A DNA stretch of 64,000 nucleotides from Eonycteris spelaea (GCA_003508835.1 PUFA01000003.1:13121501-13185500); one strand, 5' to 3'. Numbered from the stretch's first letter, positions 35,191 to 48,449 are shown. Program-made: numbers and translations. The notes: generated from the sequence alone by a model not told the origin.

Positions 35191-37329
35191 TGGCAAATCA
35201 TTCAACCAGGGTAGGTACTAGTTCAATTAAATGTGTTGGTTGATTGCCAGTTGTCAAGTAGCAATTAGCTAAGCTTCACTTCAAGACCAACAAACACTAG
35301 GAATATCGATTTATATCAGGAAAAAATGTGTGCTGCAATATGTGAGAAGTCTTTAGTGATATATATTTATGTCTGCTAATATTTTAATTAAGATGTTTGG
35401 AATATAAGACAATTTATGCTTGGTTATTGCCCATGAACACCTGGGGAAGTTAAGAACCTCCATGAGCTGAGGCCATCTGAGTCTCCCTTGCTTGCTGCTA
35501 TGCTTGGTGAATGCTCTATATTTAATATCACTCATCCAAAGATTCGGTTAACAAAATAAGATGAGCAATGGCCCTGCTAATGGAAATCACATTTCTTAGG
35601 GGTCAGCAGCCTTCTTGAAGGGGTCTTTTACTGTCAACCAAACAGAACTGCCTCTGCAATGACTTTGAAGAAACTGAAGATATATAGCCCCCCTGTGTTC
35701 ATCATTATTAACTCAATACTTAGGAGAACCGATTAATTTGCAGAATTTTTAACATCACATTGAAAAAGTCTATATACTTTCTTCATTTAGCCATTTATGC
35801 ACTTAACAAAGTTTCACTTTGTATTTAAAACATAGTTTGCATTATTTAGATACCTCCTTGTATCCTGTAAGGCTGGTGGGTTTAGAGGCTTGCATTGTAC
35901 ATCCCAGGTAGCTGTTGATTTTCTCCCTCTGTGAACTAGTAATTGATATGTAACATTTAGGAATCTCTTAATTACCATGAAGCCATTTTTTTTTATGTGG
36001 ATGTAGAACTCGAGACATTCTAGTTTGAAGGTGACTCAGGACTTCATACTGCAAGCCATAATCTGGATTTTACTACCTAATTTACAGCCTATCATCTCTC
36101 TTTTTCTGACTTGCAAAGGAAAAAAGTCAGTATAATATGTGTAAGGCAATGTATCTAGAGGACAATCGTGTATCTTTTGAAAAATGATCCATGTTCAAGG
36201 AGTTCAATAGTAATATGTAATCCATGTTGACTGCTCTAATGTGGAATAAAATTTTGCTTTAAAATATAATGTCTTTTTAATAATATTTTTCTCTAACAAT
36301 TCCTTGTTTATTGTTTTCCCTGGCATTGATCTAGTTCTTCTGCGACCTTTAGTTTTTCCTCAATATAAATGTCCCTTAAGAATCTCTACTCATTGACTCA
36401 ATTTCACTGAAAAACTTTGAAAACACACTATTTACACCTTCGGGTATGTGCAAATTAGCAAGAAACTGAAACTTTGGGTTTACTTACAAGGCAAATTTTA
36501 CTTAATAACTATTTTTATGGCTAACATGGAATAACAGCAATGGGCTAACTCAAATTTTAGTTATATAGGTGAATTGGAGATTCTGCTAGAATTAGTGACT
36601 CCTTTTTGGAAAAAAAGATGAGAGGGGAATTGGAGCTCTCCAACACACCACCCATCCTGACCAGCTTCTGAATCCACAGCTGGCCAGGTGTTTGTCCTTG
36701 GGTACAGTTTTCCACTATTATGAACACCCTTCGCTAGTCAGAGTTCAACACAAGCTAATGTCCCAAAGTATACTGGTTCAGGGTATGATTCTTTCATGAT
36801 TGTTTGTTCCTCCCTTGCTCCCCTGTGCCTATTGGTCTCCCATTTTCTGCAGTACTCCCACGCTTGTCTCCTGCTAGATTTCCAAGTGTCCCTTGGTCTT
36901 AACTTATTCTTGTCCCAAGAGTACTTGATTTGTCCTACCTTTGTCTGGAGATGAGATAATTTATTCTCCCGGAACCCTTTGAGGCTCCTCTATCCCTGGT
37001 AACTCCAGTGAACTTCATGACACCTAAGACAACATTGAAAATTACTTTAAATAATTGGAGATTTAAAATAATGAAAAAGATCAACTGCTTAGCTAGACAC
37101 CAAGCTAGGCAATTTTTGTTTTAATTTTAGAATTCCAATCTTATTCTTATTATTAGTTGGCTTACAGTGTTGTTTTTTAAACATTGTAACCATACTGCAT
37201 CACTGCAGTGCATTTCAAAATTTTCTAATGTTAAATCTTTCCATGAATTACTTAAAATTCCATTTCATTTACTCAGGCTTAATTTAAAGAAAAGAAACAT
37301 GAAGAATACTTCAAAAATAGGGTGCAATT
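35191..37329. other. Unassigned non-coding DNA
   Basis: No gene, RNA or repeat recognised. Confidence 0.5.
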
Positions 37330-37830
37330 ATATAACAGAATAGCAATAACCTCGACCACCCATATAATGAGACTTCGGCTTCCGGAAAATTTGGCTCAAT
37401 ACATGTGTCAATGTCAACCCAAGGCTGAGATCTAATAAAAGCGCAGTCAGCCAGTCTGATTATGTGTTTCTTGTTTGGTGACAAATACGTTCATTTTGCA
37501 TCAACGTTTCTGTGAACATCCAACAATTTGTTTTTGAACCGAAGCAGATTTTAAAAATATATAATTCTATGCTGTGGTGAATAAGTGCGTTCTTTAGTAA
37601 ATAACCATCAACACACTGCTCATCTAACCCTTCAGATGAAATTGCCAAATCTTTTTAGTAAATTGGCAAATTCAGTCAATTAATATTTTTGGATACTAAT
37701 TCGGCATGTTTGTTTACTTTACTGAAGACAACTGATGAGCACAACAGCTAGCTGATTTAATTTAAATGGGTAGATCGGTTGTATGTGTACATAGCATCTC
37801 ATTTTCAAGAAGCAAATATATCAGTAAAAG
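37330..37830. other. CpG-retaining unique block, candidate conserved non-coding element
   Basis: No repeat is recognised. About ten CpGs persist in AT-rich sequence ('ctcgacc', 'ttcggcttccgg', 'aagcgcag', 'atacgttc', 'aacgttt', 'accgaag', 'gtgcgtt', 'ttcggca', 'atcggt'). It also contains 'gtcaattaatattt' (about 37675-37688), 'actaattcgg' and a 'tttaatttaaat' core near 37758. Frames are at most 62 codons, antisense, with no domain. Confidence 0.35.
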
Positions 37831-37884
37831 TGCTTTGAATAGGAGAAGTACACTGCATGCTTAATTCGGATTTTGTCAAAAACT

Positions 37885-37970
37885 TGTAAGACCCTAGGAA
37901 AGTCACCTGACTTTTTAGATTTTCATTTCCTTATTGATATCATGTCTTTAATACTTACATCACTGGAAAA
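37885..37970 (+). mobile_element. Possible MIR fragment, sense
   Basis: 'agaccctaggaaagtcacctgactttttagattttcatttccttattgatatcatg' resembles the MIR core. Diverged. Confidence 0.5.
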
Positions 37971-38414
37971 TAGAAATGAAATAATGGCCTTAGCTTTGCT
38001 GGGAAATGTTTATAATCACACATGAATCAGACAGGAAAGTATTTTAGTTTACCAGGAATCGTCAAGATATTTTTTAGGAAAAAAACCTATTTTTTAGAAG
38101 AAAATGTTTTAATAAGAACTTAGGTCCAGGGAAAGACATGAGGACACATATGTTTCTGTAACCTTAAGCAATTAAAGTCGTTCTGAATAATCAATCAATC
38201 AGTCTATGAATTTGTTTCTTAGATATTAGAGAAAAGGGAGGCTGAGAAGGATCCTGTAGAAAGAGGAGGAAGTCCCCAATGACAGGATGGACAAATACCT
38301 TTCTACAAATAGAGATGTGTATGATTTAATTTAAAGTGGTTTCCATTGCTGTGCTATAAACCCTTCCCCTTTCTCTACTTCATTCTCTCCCAAACATATC
38401 ATCTAACTAGTTCA

Positions 38415-38485
38415 TGTGGCTTGCTTTAGGTCACACAGGGGCAGAGCCCAGATCCAAACCCTGATATCTGGTCTTCAAAGTTTAA
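38415..38485 (-). mobile_element. MIR SINE core fragment, antisense
   Basis: 'ggcttgctttaggtcacacaggggcagagcccagatccaaaccctgatatctgg' is an antisense MIR core. Confidence 0.8.
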
Positions 38486-40977
38486 GGTCTATGTGATATC
38501 AACTCTCTTAAATTTTCCAGCTGGCCTGACCCGGAAAACATTTCAAAGGACTGAGAGACTAAGGTCAATAATTAAGTAACATAATTCTGAAATCATAAGG
38601 TGGGCCAGTCCAATTGGGAGACAATTTTGAGGTCACCAAATTCCAGCCTGGCTCCTGCCTCTGTTCTACTATTCTGTACAGTGTCCACAGGGAAAATGGG
38701 GTGGGGATTGTGCCTCACTAATTGAAGGTGTGCAAATCAGATCTTTATAAATGGAGTTATTCAGGAAGCCGGGTATCCCAGATTTCCAACCTCAGTCTCC
38801 TCTATTCAGGGCCTGCTTTTCCTCACATGGAAAATGAGGAAATTGTATTAATGGCTTCCAGAGTAAGAAAATCAAAATTCTATGTTTCTCTCCATCCATT
38901 ATTCCAGGTCGTGTTCTGTCAGTGGTATTCTAAAATCCCCCTGTCCTTCAAAAGAATGTTTCAGAATGGGGCCCCTTACTCAATGGTGACTGTGAAACAA
39001 ACACATTTCTAAGTGTGAGTATCCATACTCTTTGCCACATGAGGTAAGAATAGTTTTGTTCTATATTAAGGAGGGAGAATGTTCTTTACTTCAACTAGCA
39101 AAGAAAATACTGGTTCTGACTAGAACCAGATTCTTTTCTTGTTTTTTTTTGGAGTGGTGTGTATTCTTGTGTGTTTGCAGAGGGTATCACATACAATATT
39201 AAACAGACCTTGGGAGAACTAGCTTTTTAAATGACCCCTGAATTGAATTCCTTTGTACACTCACCCCCTAACACACATACAAAAGAAAAAAAATTAAAAA
39301 TCCTTTGTTTGTAATGTGAACTCATCTGAATTAATGTATTCAGTTTGTACATACGTATTTTTATTTTGGGTTTTCTGAGGCTGTATGTACAGTTGTGTGA
39401 TTCTTATATTCTGTTTCTTTTTATATACGTATTATTGTCCAAGAATAAGGGCTTCTTTTTCTGTGTGATATTTGTATGGTGTTGACATTGAGACTTAACC
39501 ATCAGAATAAGATTTGTCACGGAAGGGGCTAGGCAAAAGAAACTACTGTTGTAAAGCCTCCAAATAAATCACCGATTACCAAAAGTGGCATTGTAGTCTC
39601 TTGGGTTACAACATTAAGATGCCCAAGAGGAAATAGAACAGTCAGTAAAACTAGGTATTTGGTGCCACTTGTGAAATTCAATGTGGGGATTTTCTGAATT
39701 TGAATACTTCTATCACAGCCTTTTTCTTTAGCAAAGACATGGCATGGTTGTTATTTTCTCTTGATAAACCTGTCTATATATTATCAAGCTGAATTTAAGT
39801 TGGTTACTTTTGCTGGTATGTTTAACCTCTTAAATTGGATTTGTATTATTTTTTTGTCCTCACTAGTACTTGCAACATCTTCCAAATTAGTGTTGCTTCA
39901 TGTTTTAATTAGTGTGTGGTTCCCTCCCTTATTAATTAAGGTATTAAATAAGGCCAGCTCTTCTCTAACTACTGGTGTTCCCCCCACCCCAACAATGCCT
40001 CTCTCAACCTGGACAGATTTGCATTTATCACTGCCCTCAGTTTACCATGATCCAAGCAGGCAAAACAACCACATTCTTTTTCAAGTTTATTTATACTGCA
40101 TTCTGCAAATGCATTTTCATTACGTGCTAAACCTGATGTGTTTCTCCAGCCCACATGAATCATTACTAAAATCAAACCCACTGGAAACCAGAAGAATGTC
40201 AGGGAAAGAAACCCACTGGCTTAAAAGGTGTTGGTATAATGGGTCTTTCTTGGAATGGTTGGGAAGTCTGAAACCAACAAGATCGATGGAGTTTGCATCT
40301 CAGACACAGTAGATAATCTATGGAGCTGGAACAATCACTTCTGATTCCTATAGGCTGGAAAAATGCATCAATGGATAGACAGACATGTTTATTATTCCCA
40401 ATAAATGCTCTGGGTCTGACAATTTTTCTTAGTTTAATGTATGAATTTCATTTCATAACAGCAATAAGACACTCCAGGCTGTGCATTTGTTAGGGATTAT
40501 TGCACTTCTTGGGTGGTTTAAGTCATTCTGCCTTTAGTCTTATGCCATATAACATGACCCAAGGCACCTTATAAATAGCAGAGCAATGCACTGCCTGTCA
40601 TGTGTTATAGCTTGAATAGCCTTGTAAAGGGACATGGATTATAGAGGTATGATAATAACTATAAAACAGGAATGGTAATTTAAGTGCCTGTGTTGGATAA
40701 TCTGTATGATTAGTATTTTTTTATTTTGCTCTTTTGTGTTTCATTCTACTTAGAATTCTCATTTACTGAAATCACTGCTCAACAATACAATGTGCTAATG
40801 GGGTTGAAGGTAATTCAAGATCTAATTTAATATTTTAAACCTTCTCATTGTTTTGTTTACCAATTAGCTGTCAGAGGTTAGGCTAGAATTAGCTGGCTTA
40901 CATGGCAGCCTCATTGGTTCAGAGATCACAGCTACCACAATAAATTACAGCAAATACTCTAAGGGTTGAATTTTTAA
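38486..40977. other. Unassigned non-coding DNA; holds the longest chance frame
   Basis: No repeat is recognised. The longest open frame of the window (39761-40312, 183 codons) begins at TTG; its first ATG is at 39818, which leaves 164 codons. The N-terminal part is hydrophobic because the DNA is T-rich. I recognise no domain, and see no Kozak context or splice structure supporting it, so it is not called a gene. Confidence 0.5.
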
Positions 40978-41026
40978 ACTCCATGTAAAGTGATACCACA
41001 CAACTCCATGTAAAATAACACCCAAA
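40978..41026. repeat. Imperfect tandem duplication of about 25 bp
   Basis: 'aactccatgtaaa' begins two successive units, at 40978 and about 41003. The remainder of the unit is partly diverged. Confidence 0.6.
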
Positions 41027-41177
41027 TGTTTCAATATCACAACTCAAAGAGTGAATGAGCACCACTTGTATTTTAAAGTTAAAGTTGTAAATTTATGACA
41101 TATAATATGAGGCCTAAAGAAGATTTAGTATTTTGTAAACCAGCATCTTATTGTGTCAGATGCACTTTTTTCTTCAG

Positions 41178-41179
<2 letters not shown>

Positions 41180-41219
<40 letters not shown>
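41180..41219. repeat. (TTA)n trinucleotide microsatellite, about 13 units
   Basis: A perfect TTA/ATT array followed by degenerate 'ctattatcatttatta'. Confidence 0.97.
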
Positions 41220-41222
<3 letters not shown>

Positions 41223-44200
41223 TATCATTTATTACATCTAGATGGTTGACATAATAGTATTAAAATCTATCCACATTTTGTTTGTTTTTAGTCATTTATT
41301 ATGAGGAAAATAATGACAATGTTAACTGTCAGGAGGCTGGCTAAGGTTAATAAGGGAAAAAGAGATTAATCAATATGTGTGTGGATCAAGACTCTGAGTT
41401 TCTATCCCTCTTCTTTAGCTGACTTGGACAACACAAGACCAGCAGCTCAGCATGCAATATTTTCCTCATCACTTCAGTGGGAAAACTATTAAGTTAGTGT
41501 ATTTAGAAGAAGGGCAATAGGTTTATATGTGTGCTGCATGTCATTTATATCTATCTCTACCCGCCTGCCTGCCTGCTTACCTACCTGATACATAAAGGAT
41601 TATGGAAGGTAAACTGCCATCGCATACCTCATCTAGCCACTGGTCCCCAAGACACTCAACTGTCACTCCATTTCAGGACAGATATTCATTTCCACTTTTC
41701 ATTTGCATAAAGCAATATAGTTATGCCACAGACTTTCTGAATTATGGCATTGGAAGAAGTCCTAAGAACTTTCCAAAACAAATTTTTACTCACATAGGAA
41801 TTCTTACTACAATGTGCTGGATGGATGGTCATTCTCTCCTATAATGGATTTTTATTATTAGTGTAATGAAGTTAAAATTTTCTAAAGTTACATCAAAATA
41901 TACCTCTTTATTATCTCTTTCCATTGGTCAAGGTCTAGCTTTTTAAACTAACATTAAAAAAAATGCTGTTCAGCCTATGATTTTAAATTCCTATAAAGAT
42001 TAAACTTCAATATTTATTTTTTCAGTTACTTTTAATCCCAGATAGGAAGTTCTATGAGGTACATTGCTAATTATAACATGTATGCTTAATGATGAAATCC
42101 TGTAGTGACTGCAGAATGTTCTGCAAAGCAGTTTATAGATTAAATTTTTCCATGTTTCATTCAGTGAAAGGAGAAGAGAGACAGATAACATGGACAATAG
42201 CCTCCATTTAAATTCATGTAATAGATCTAATATGGCACTTTGTAGCATTTTGCAGAGCTGTTCTTTTAATTTTATCAGAATAGGAGTAGTTACTTTTTAA
42301 CAAAAGAATAGGATTCAAAGAGTGTAATAAAAAAGAACAAGTACCTTGGTATTAATTTTTATAATATTTCACCCTAGTAATATATAGCTTTTTTAGTTTT
42401 CTTTTTCCTTTATTACTCTTAGAAATTGCAAGCCTGCCGAGGGCTAAAACCAGGCCTAATTATTTATCTTAGCAACTACATATGTCTCCCAACAAAAAAA
42501 GATATATTCTGTCAATTCTAGACAAAATTAGTTTTGATTAATAAACTTTTCTTCCATAGTATTCTTAACACCCAACTTAAATACAATACCCACTCTACTT
42601 TCTGGTCACACTTTCTTCCCACCAAGGCTTTCTCAGCTTACTATAGCCCATACTCACTTTTTTTCTTTATGTTTTGTTTTGTAATAATCAGTAGACTGCC
42701 ATTGTTACCAATTATTTATATGTCACATTGTGTAGCGATTGCATTGTCACATTAAACTATTTTTGTATGTTTCATATAATTATTTACTGTTTTACTTGTT
42801 GTTTTATTGATCAATGAATTTGAAACTACTAATTGTAGGACTGCTTTTACAGGCCCTTGTGTAATTTGCACTGGGCGAGGCACATGGCAAAAACAAGCTA
42901 TATGTGCCCATTTGTATTAGATACTTTGGTGGTTTCTTTAATTATTTCCAGTGTCCAGACCTCCTGACTTTAATGAGGGAGGAATGAGAAATGTTAGAAA
43001 AATTACAATTCACAGCATCTCGTTTGGTTAGAACTGAGTATGAATGAGGCGAGGTGGAATGTGCTTTATCATTGAAGTCTCATTTCAGAAACTGCACAAT
43101 GACAGGTAAAAGTTTTTTTCCCCCCACATATATATTTGAATGCTCAGAAAAGATAAGAAAGCCTGAAGAAGAACAGATGTGTTAGAAGTGCAAAATGGAT
43201 TAACATCAAAGCCCCCTGGGAAAAATCTGAAACATGAAATGTAGGCTCCTGACTGACAAGAGCTATTCAGAGAGTGTTCAAAGCCCGGCAGTGCATTTCA
43301 GGCTGTGTCTCTCCCTGAGCTGTGAGAGGTCTATGTGGCAGGTAGAGATGCAGGGAGGCGGGGGGAGGGGAAACCCTCTCTGAACTTTAGGGAAATGCAG
43401 CTTCCTGTGTGTGCTGACGTGCAGGATATAGAAAGGCAATGCATGTATTTTTTTTTTTTAACCATGAAAAGACAGAGTCTGTTTCATACATAGGCAGAGA
43501 GAGAAGCCATGGATGTGTTCGATATAAAGAGTAAAATCCTACTCACCCATCACAATGACTCAAATGTGCAGTATTTATGACTAATTTTTCTGGTATTAGG
43601 CTGGAAACAGTGTCTTCACTGTCTCTTGTTGTTCTATCATGACCATAGATTTTAAAGAATCATTCGATAGTACAAGCCAGGGACTAGAAACTATATTATC
43701 TTTCTCAACAGTTTCAAACAAATTATTTGTGAATAACAATGCTTTTGAAAACAGTCCATTTTATTTTAAAAACATGAACCTGTTTATTTTACAAAATTTA
43801 GCTAAATTGAGTGAAAGCTTGGGTCTGGAAATCTTGAGTATAGTTGGAGTCTTAGAAATAAGACAAAAAATTAGAAAGATATCTTTGGAATCAAAGAGGA
43901 TTCTAATTAAAGGATATCCCATCTCTTACTGTAGACCTTAAAACTGAGTTATCACTTCACTTTATGATATCTTTTAAATAGTAACCCCAGAAATCATTAC
44001 CAAGTATCTGAAAAGTAATTACACTTTCGATTATTCTTTTCAAAACTTCAGTGAAACATACAATAACAAAAATATCTCATGGTACTTAACCCTGCTGCCC
44101 ATATTTGAAGTTATAACAAGCCCTTCTTTATGAAGGTGAATTTGATACTAAGAAGAGTTGAATTGGAATTACACCTGTCAAATGACATAATACTGCTTCC

Positions 44201-44594
44201 TCTCCCAAAATGGAAGCCATTTCCTATCTCTCCAGAATGTCGGAAGATGGTGGGAAGTATCTACCTACTTCTAAGAATCATAGATATTCCAACTCATGTT
44301 CTATCAAACTTCACTTCTACTAAGAAAAAGAAAGCTCTGCTCCAAAATTGTATACATAATATATTAAATAATGAATGGAGTCAACAAATACATAGAGTCT
44401 ATGATGTTATAGGAAATGTTGTGAGAATATGAGAGAATAAAAAATTTAATCATGACTGATGAAGCTCACATTATGTAATTATCTATCATATCAATTCTGG
44501 TACATTTATCACAGTCTGCTTTGTTATTCTTGGATACCTTCTCTCTTTTTTTATGATCTGTCTCCCCATCGACTTTTAATTATATTGAGGTAAA
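41220..44594. other. Unassigned non-coding DNA with one G-rich block
   Basis: A short (CTGC)n-like stretch lies at about 41564-41577. A block at 43200-43500 is relatively GC-rich, with 'gggaggcggggggagggg' at 43353-43370, and could be a regulatory element. Nothing else is recognised. Frames up to 100 codons lack domains. Confidence 0.45.
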
Positions 44595-44830
44595 TATGGC
44601 ATGGCAATTAATAGTCTGCATATGGGTTCAAATTCTATGTTTTCCATTTAATAGCTTTGGCAATCTTTAGCAATGCTTCAATTGCTTTGTTCCTAATATC
44701 TCCATTCTTCACTTTTCTCAATTGTAAAATGAGGGAAAAAATAGATTGCTTCATTATTGTTATAAATCAAGTACACTAATAGTAATAAAGAACTGAGCAT
44801 AGTACTTGGCACAAAGTTGTTCAATAGCAT
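44595..44830 (+). mobile_element. MIR SINE relic, sense, near full length
   Basis: 'ggcatggcaattaatagtctgcatatgggttcaaattctatg' (tRNA-like head), 'tttggcaatctttagcaatgcttcaattgctttg' and 'cacttttctcaattgtaaaatgaggg' (core), then 'gaactgagcatagtacttggcacaaagttgttcaatag' (3' part), in MIR order. Confidence 0.82.
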
Positions 44831-45274
44831 TACTGCTGATGTTAGACACTATAGCTTCTCCCCTCTATTCAGTCTACTGGAAGACCTTGTGCAATACCTA
44901 CAAAGAAGTTGACACCAAATGCAGACACATTGATTAATTTCGGTGTACCTGCAACTTAAATTTTGTGAATGCATTGTTGGAGAAAAAAGTACCTAATCAC
45001 TTACAAAATATATACAACTGGCTCTACAAGTGGTATCACCATGATGTAATCTGAGATGCTTGAAATTGAATAGGGCTCTATTTCCATTGCTCTACATTTG
45101 TTTCCTGGAAATCTGATATTTTCATAGTATTTCAAAATAAGCATTTTTATCCATTACAATTTGTCTTTTAAATGTAGCTATCACTGAGATAGCTAGCTAT
45201 TAATTAAATTTTTCTGTAACTTGTTTATTAAAATAACTAACTGAATTTTAAAAAGTACTCATTGAATCCCTAAG

Positions 45275-45365
45275 GTGCAGAAACTATCTTATTCATATTT
45301 GTATTCACAGTATATAAAGAAGTATATAGTTGGCACTTAATATTTATTTAAGAGGATAAATGAAT
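45275..45365 (+). mobile_element. L2 LINE 3'-end relic
   Basis: 'gtgcagaaactatcttattcatatttgtattcacagtatataaag' and 'gttggcacttaatatttatttaagaggataaatgaa' match the L2 3' terminal phrase. Confidence 0.8.
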
Positions 45366-46824
45366 AATTCTATTCATAAATAGGAAAGACTGTTTTTTTT
45401 TCATAAGCATACTGGTATGTGTTAAGTTCCAGGTTTGGGTTGGTGGTGGGTGACTGGTGGGTAAAGAAGGGGCTACCAAGTCATTAATGGGGTCAGAATT
45501 CAAATGAATAAATCAGAGAAGACTGAAAAAAATGTTTCTACATTAATTTTGTTCCTAGACCCTTTCCTAGTGTTATGACATCAAACAGCCATTTGGATAG
45601 ACAGTAACTAAGGTCCATCACCACCCATAAGACAAAATTTTGGCTTTATTTATTTTGGAGATAGAGGGAGAGTTTCTCTCCTAGGCCAGAAAGCTTCTTT
45701 TTGACAAGAGGCATCATTGTGCTCTGGGGGAAGAGCCAAAGGGGCTTCAATTGCTCATTTCCTCTACAGGGATAAAAGAGAACAATGAAAAACCAATGGA
45801 GGTGAGTGATTAGCTAAGTATTAATATTATCTGAAGGTAAAACTTAGAGCTGTAGAAAATATTTGATCTGAAATTTTATCTCAAAACTTTTTTAAAAAAT
45901 TAAAAGAAATTTGAACAGCTTTGATACTTTTTTCTCAGTCAAAAATTTTTTTTTTTGCTTTGTTTTGTGTGAGGATTATAATCAAAACATTTCCCCTTTT
46001 ACTAAACTTGAATGTCTGCTTGAGGCTATTGTGTGTTCTTTACCTAATATCTTCTAAATTGTTCATGAATTTTCTACCAACTCTTTCTTTTCTTTGTAAG
46101 GGGAGTAAGCTTGGATTACAAATGTATAATTCGCTGTTCATGGCTGGGAGTAGACTAGAAAGTGAGGTGAAGAGTCTTTGTCTCGAACTATGTAGTGAAG
46201 AAGGCTGAGACACTTCAGTGGTAAATTCCTGGCATGTGAACCCTGTAACATAAGAAATTATAGTGGATTAAATTCTTAGTTTCTCATTGTGCTCTTCTTC
46301 CTCATCTCACCTTCTTCTCTACATAGTTTGAGGCAAACACTGATATGTCAGTTTATAAAGTAGACCCTACTTTTTATCCATTAACTGGGACTCCAAGTGT
46401 CATCCAAGTTGGCCTGAGTTTTGCAGCATTTCCACAGTGGTGGCACCTGCTCTGTGAGGGATCATATATTAGGTGCATCTAGTTCATTTGCCATAAGAAA
46501 AATGGACTGTTGGTGATGTCACATCTGCTATCAGAAATTTATCTCTTCCCTCTACTTTTGAAAAATGAAACACATTTCTATGATAATTCTCTATAATACT
46601 TCTGTATCTAACAAATAGGCTTGTTTTATGATTTTTGATATCTGTTAGGTTATACACATTTACTTGTTTGAGGAAACACACTAGAAAAATTAAAACTTTA
46701 TAGAGAAATGTTAGTAATGCAACCCTAATATCTTTAAGGCATTTAAAATTAATCTCTATATCTAAAATACAAGAAGGAGAAAACCTCATTTTTGAATGCC
46801 AGGTAATTACCATGTTTTCCTACA

Positions 46825-46990
46825 TGCTAATATACATTTCCTCATTTAACAGTCACAGAAACCCTGTAAGGTATGTATGATTTCTTTTTTTAGTTGAGGA
46901 AGCTGAATCTTACTCGTATTATATTAAACAATTTGCAGGACTGGGATAAGAATCCAATTTGTGGGTCTCTAAAGCCCAATATTTTCCAAT
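46825..46990 (-). mobile_element. MIR SINE relic, antisense
   Basis: 'tttcctcatttaacagtcacagaaaccctgtaaggtatgtatgatt', 'ttgaggaagctgaatctta' and 'caggactgggataagaatccaatttgtgggtctctaaag' follow antisense MIR order. Confidence 0.82.
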
Positions 46991-47069
46991 TACATTAATG
47001 TCATCTCCATATTAATGACATATATTTGCTTAAAATGTATAATAATAATGACAAGAACAATAACACAGT

Positions 47070-47292
47070 AACAAAGCAGCTAACATTTGTCAATATTTAA
47101 CATGTCACAGGCCTTAATCAAGTATAATTCAATTTAATCATCAAAACTATTCTTTGAAAAAAGCACTATTATTCTTAAGGGAGAAAAAAAATAAGACAAA
47201 GAGAAGGTAAATAATTTGCTTAAGTTTGCACAAATGGTAGTGATGGGCAGGTATTTAACCCCATGTCTCACTCCAAAGTTCACGGTCATAAT
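47070..47292 (-). mobile_element. MIR SINE relic, antisense
   Basis: 'caatttaatcatcaaaactattctttg', 'agacaaagagaaggtaaataatttgcttaagtttgcacaaatggtagtgatgggcag' and 'ttaaccccatgtctcactccaaag' follow antisense MIR order. Confidence 0.8.
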
Positions 47293-47326
47293 AACTATGG
47301 TACGTGCTTAACTATGGTAAGTGCTT
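47293..47326. repeat. 17-bp tandem duplication at a MIR-MIR junction
   Basis: The unit 'aactatggtacgtgctt' (47293-47309) is followed directly by 'aactatggtaagtgctt' (47310-47326), with one mismatch. It lies between two same-strand MIR relics. Confidence 0.9.
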
Positions 47327-47495
47327 CCACATTCATTATTTTATTTGAGCCTATAAAACTTTATGAGGGGTAGAGCAAGTATTCTCTCACTTTACAGACA
47401 ATGAAATACAGGGTCAGACTTGTAGAGGGCTGGTAAGTGGCAGGACAATGTCTTAAGCTTGGATCTTGTGACTCCAGTGCACACACTTCTTATAT
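47327..47495 (-). mobile_element. MIR SINE relic, antisense
   Basis: 'cattattttatttgagcctataaaactttatgaggggtagagcaag', 'ctttacagacaatgaaatacagggtcag' and 'gggctggtaagtggcaggacaatgtc' follow antisense MIR order. Confidence 0.82.
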
Positions 47496-47769
47496 TCTAC
47501 AGGACTTCATGTGATGTCTGTGTAATGGAGACAAAATGACTTTTTGTGAAAGAAGACATAAAATTCCATACCCTTTTCCACAACTTGCATCTGCAAGGCA
47601 CACAGGGCATCATAAAAAGAGTATGGAAGGATTAAAGTAAGTCTTTTCACCTCCTTGAATCTGATTCCTCAGCCAGTCAAATTGGCCTACTAATAATCCC
47701 TTCACAAATTAATTGCTAAAGGCAAATGAGGTAATATCTGTGACTGTTTACATTTTAACATATTATATA

Positions 47770-47985
47770 GTAAACAGAATATAATTCTTGCCCTCAAGCA
47801 ACTTACGATCTGGTTCTAGGAGTAAAAAGTATTGCTTATGAAAGAATAGCAAAAAACGGAAAGTATGTGAAAATTAATATGAGGGGTGGTGTTATCAAAC
47901 CAACTATAGGAAGAGATGACAAACTGATTCTTCAGGGATCAGCTCTGCAGTAAAGGGATGGCATTCCAGGGGAAGGGAATGAGTC
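47770..47985 (+). mobile_element. L2 LINE fragment
   Basis: 'ttcttgccctcaagcaacttacgatctggttctaggagt' and, further on, 'cagctctgcagtaaagggatggcattccaggggaaggg' are consecutive L2 3'-region phrases. Confidence 0.68.
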
Positions 47986-48449
47986 AATTCTCTGTGACGT
48001 CTGTGCTTTTCTTAATCAGCCACTTGGAAAAAGATCCGCAGGCCACATTTTCTATGGCACCTCACCAACGTCTTAGGCATAAACAGAGTAGCTAGTTTCC
48101 TACTTAGTGCCTGAAGCTCTCCATTCAGTATCAATTTTTTTAGTCCATTTTCCAGACTTCTGGGAACCTACTGCAAACACGCACTAACTTGTGGAAAGAG
48201 AAATACTATAAATTCTTACCTAGCACTCATATTTTTACATGTATAAATTTCTTATATTGTTATTCTGACTAAGAGCTAACTGAAAGCTGAAGACTAAGAA
48301 ATGGAAATGTTTAAAAGAAATAATAAGGAGGCGGAGCAGAGGGACACTAACCCTAGTTGGCAGTTCTGTAAAGTATTTCTGACAGCTGGAGATATAGGAA
48401 TGGCAATGCATATTCAGAGGAAAGGGAACCTAAAGGTCTGCTTGTGGTA

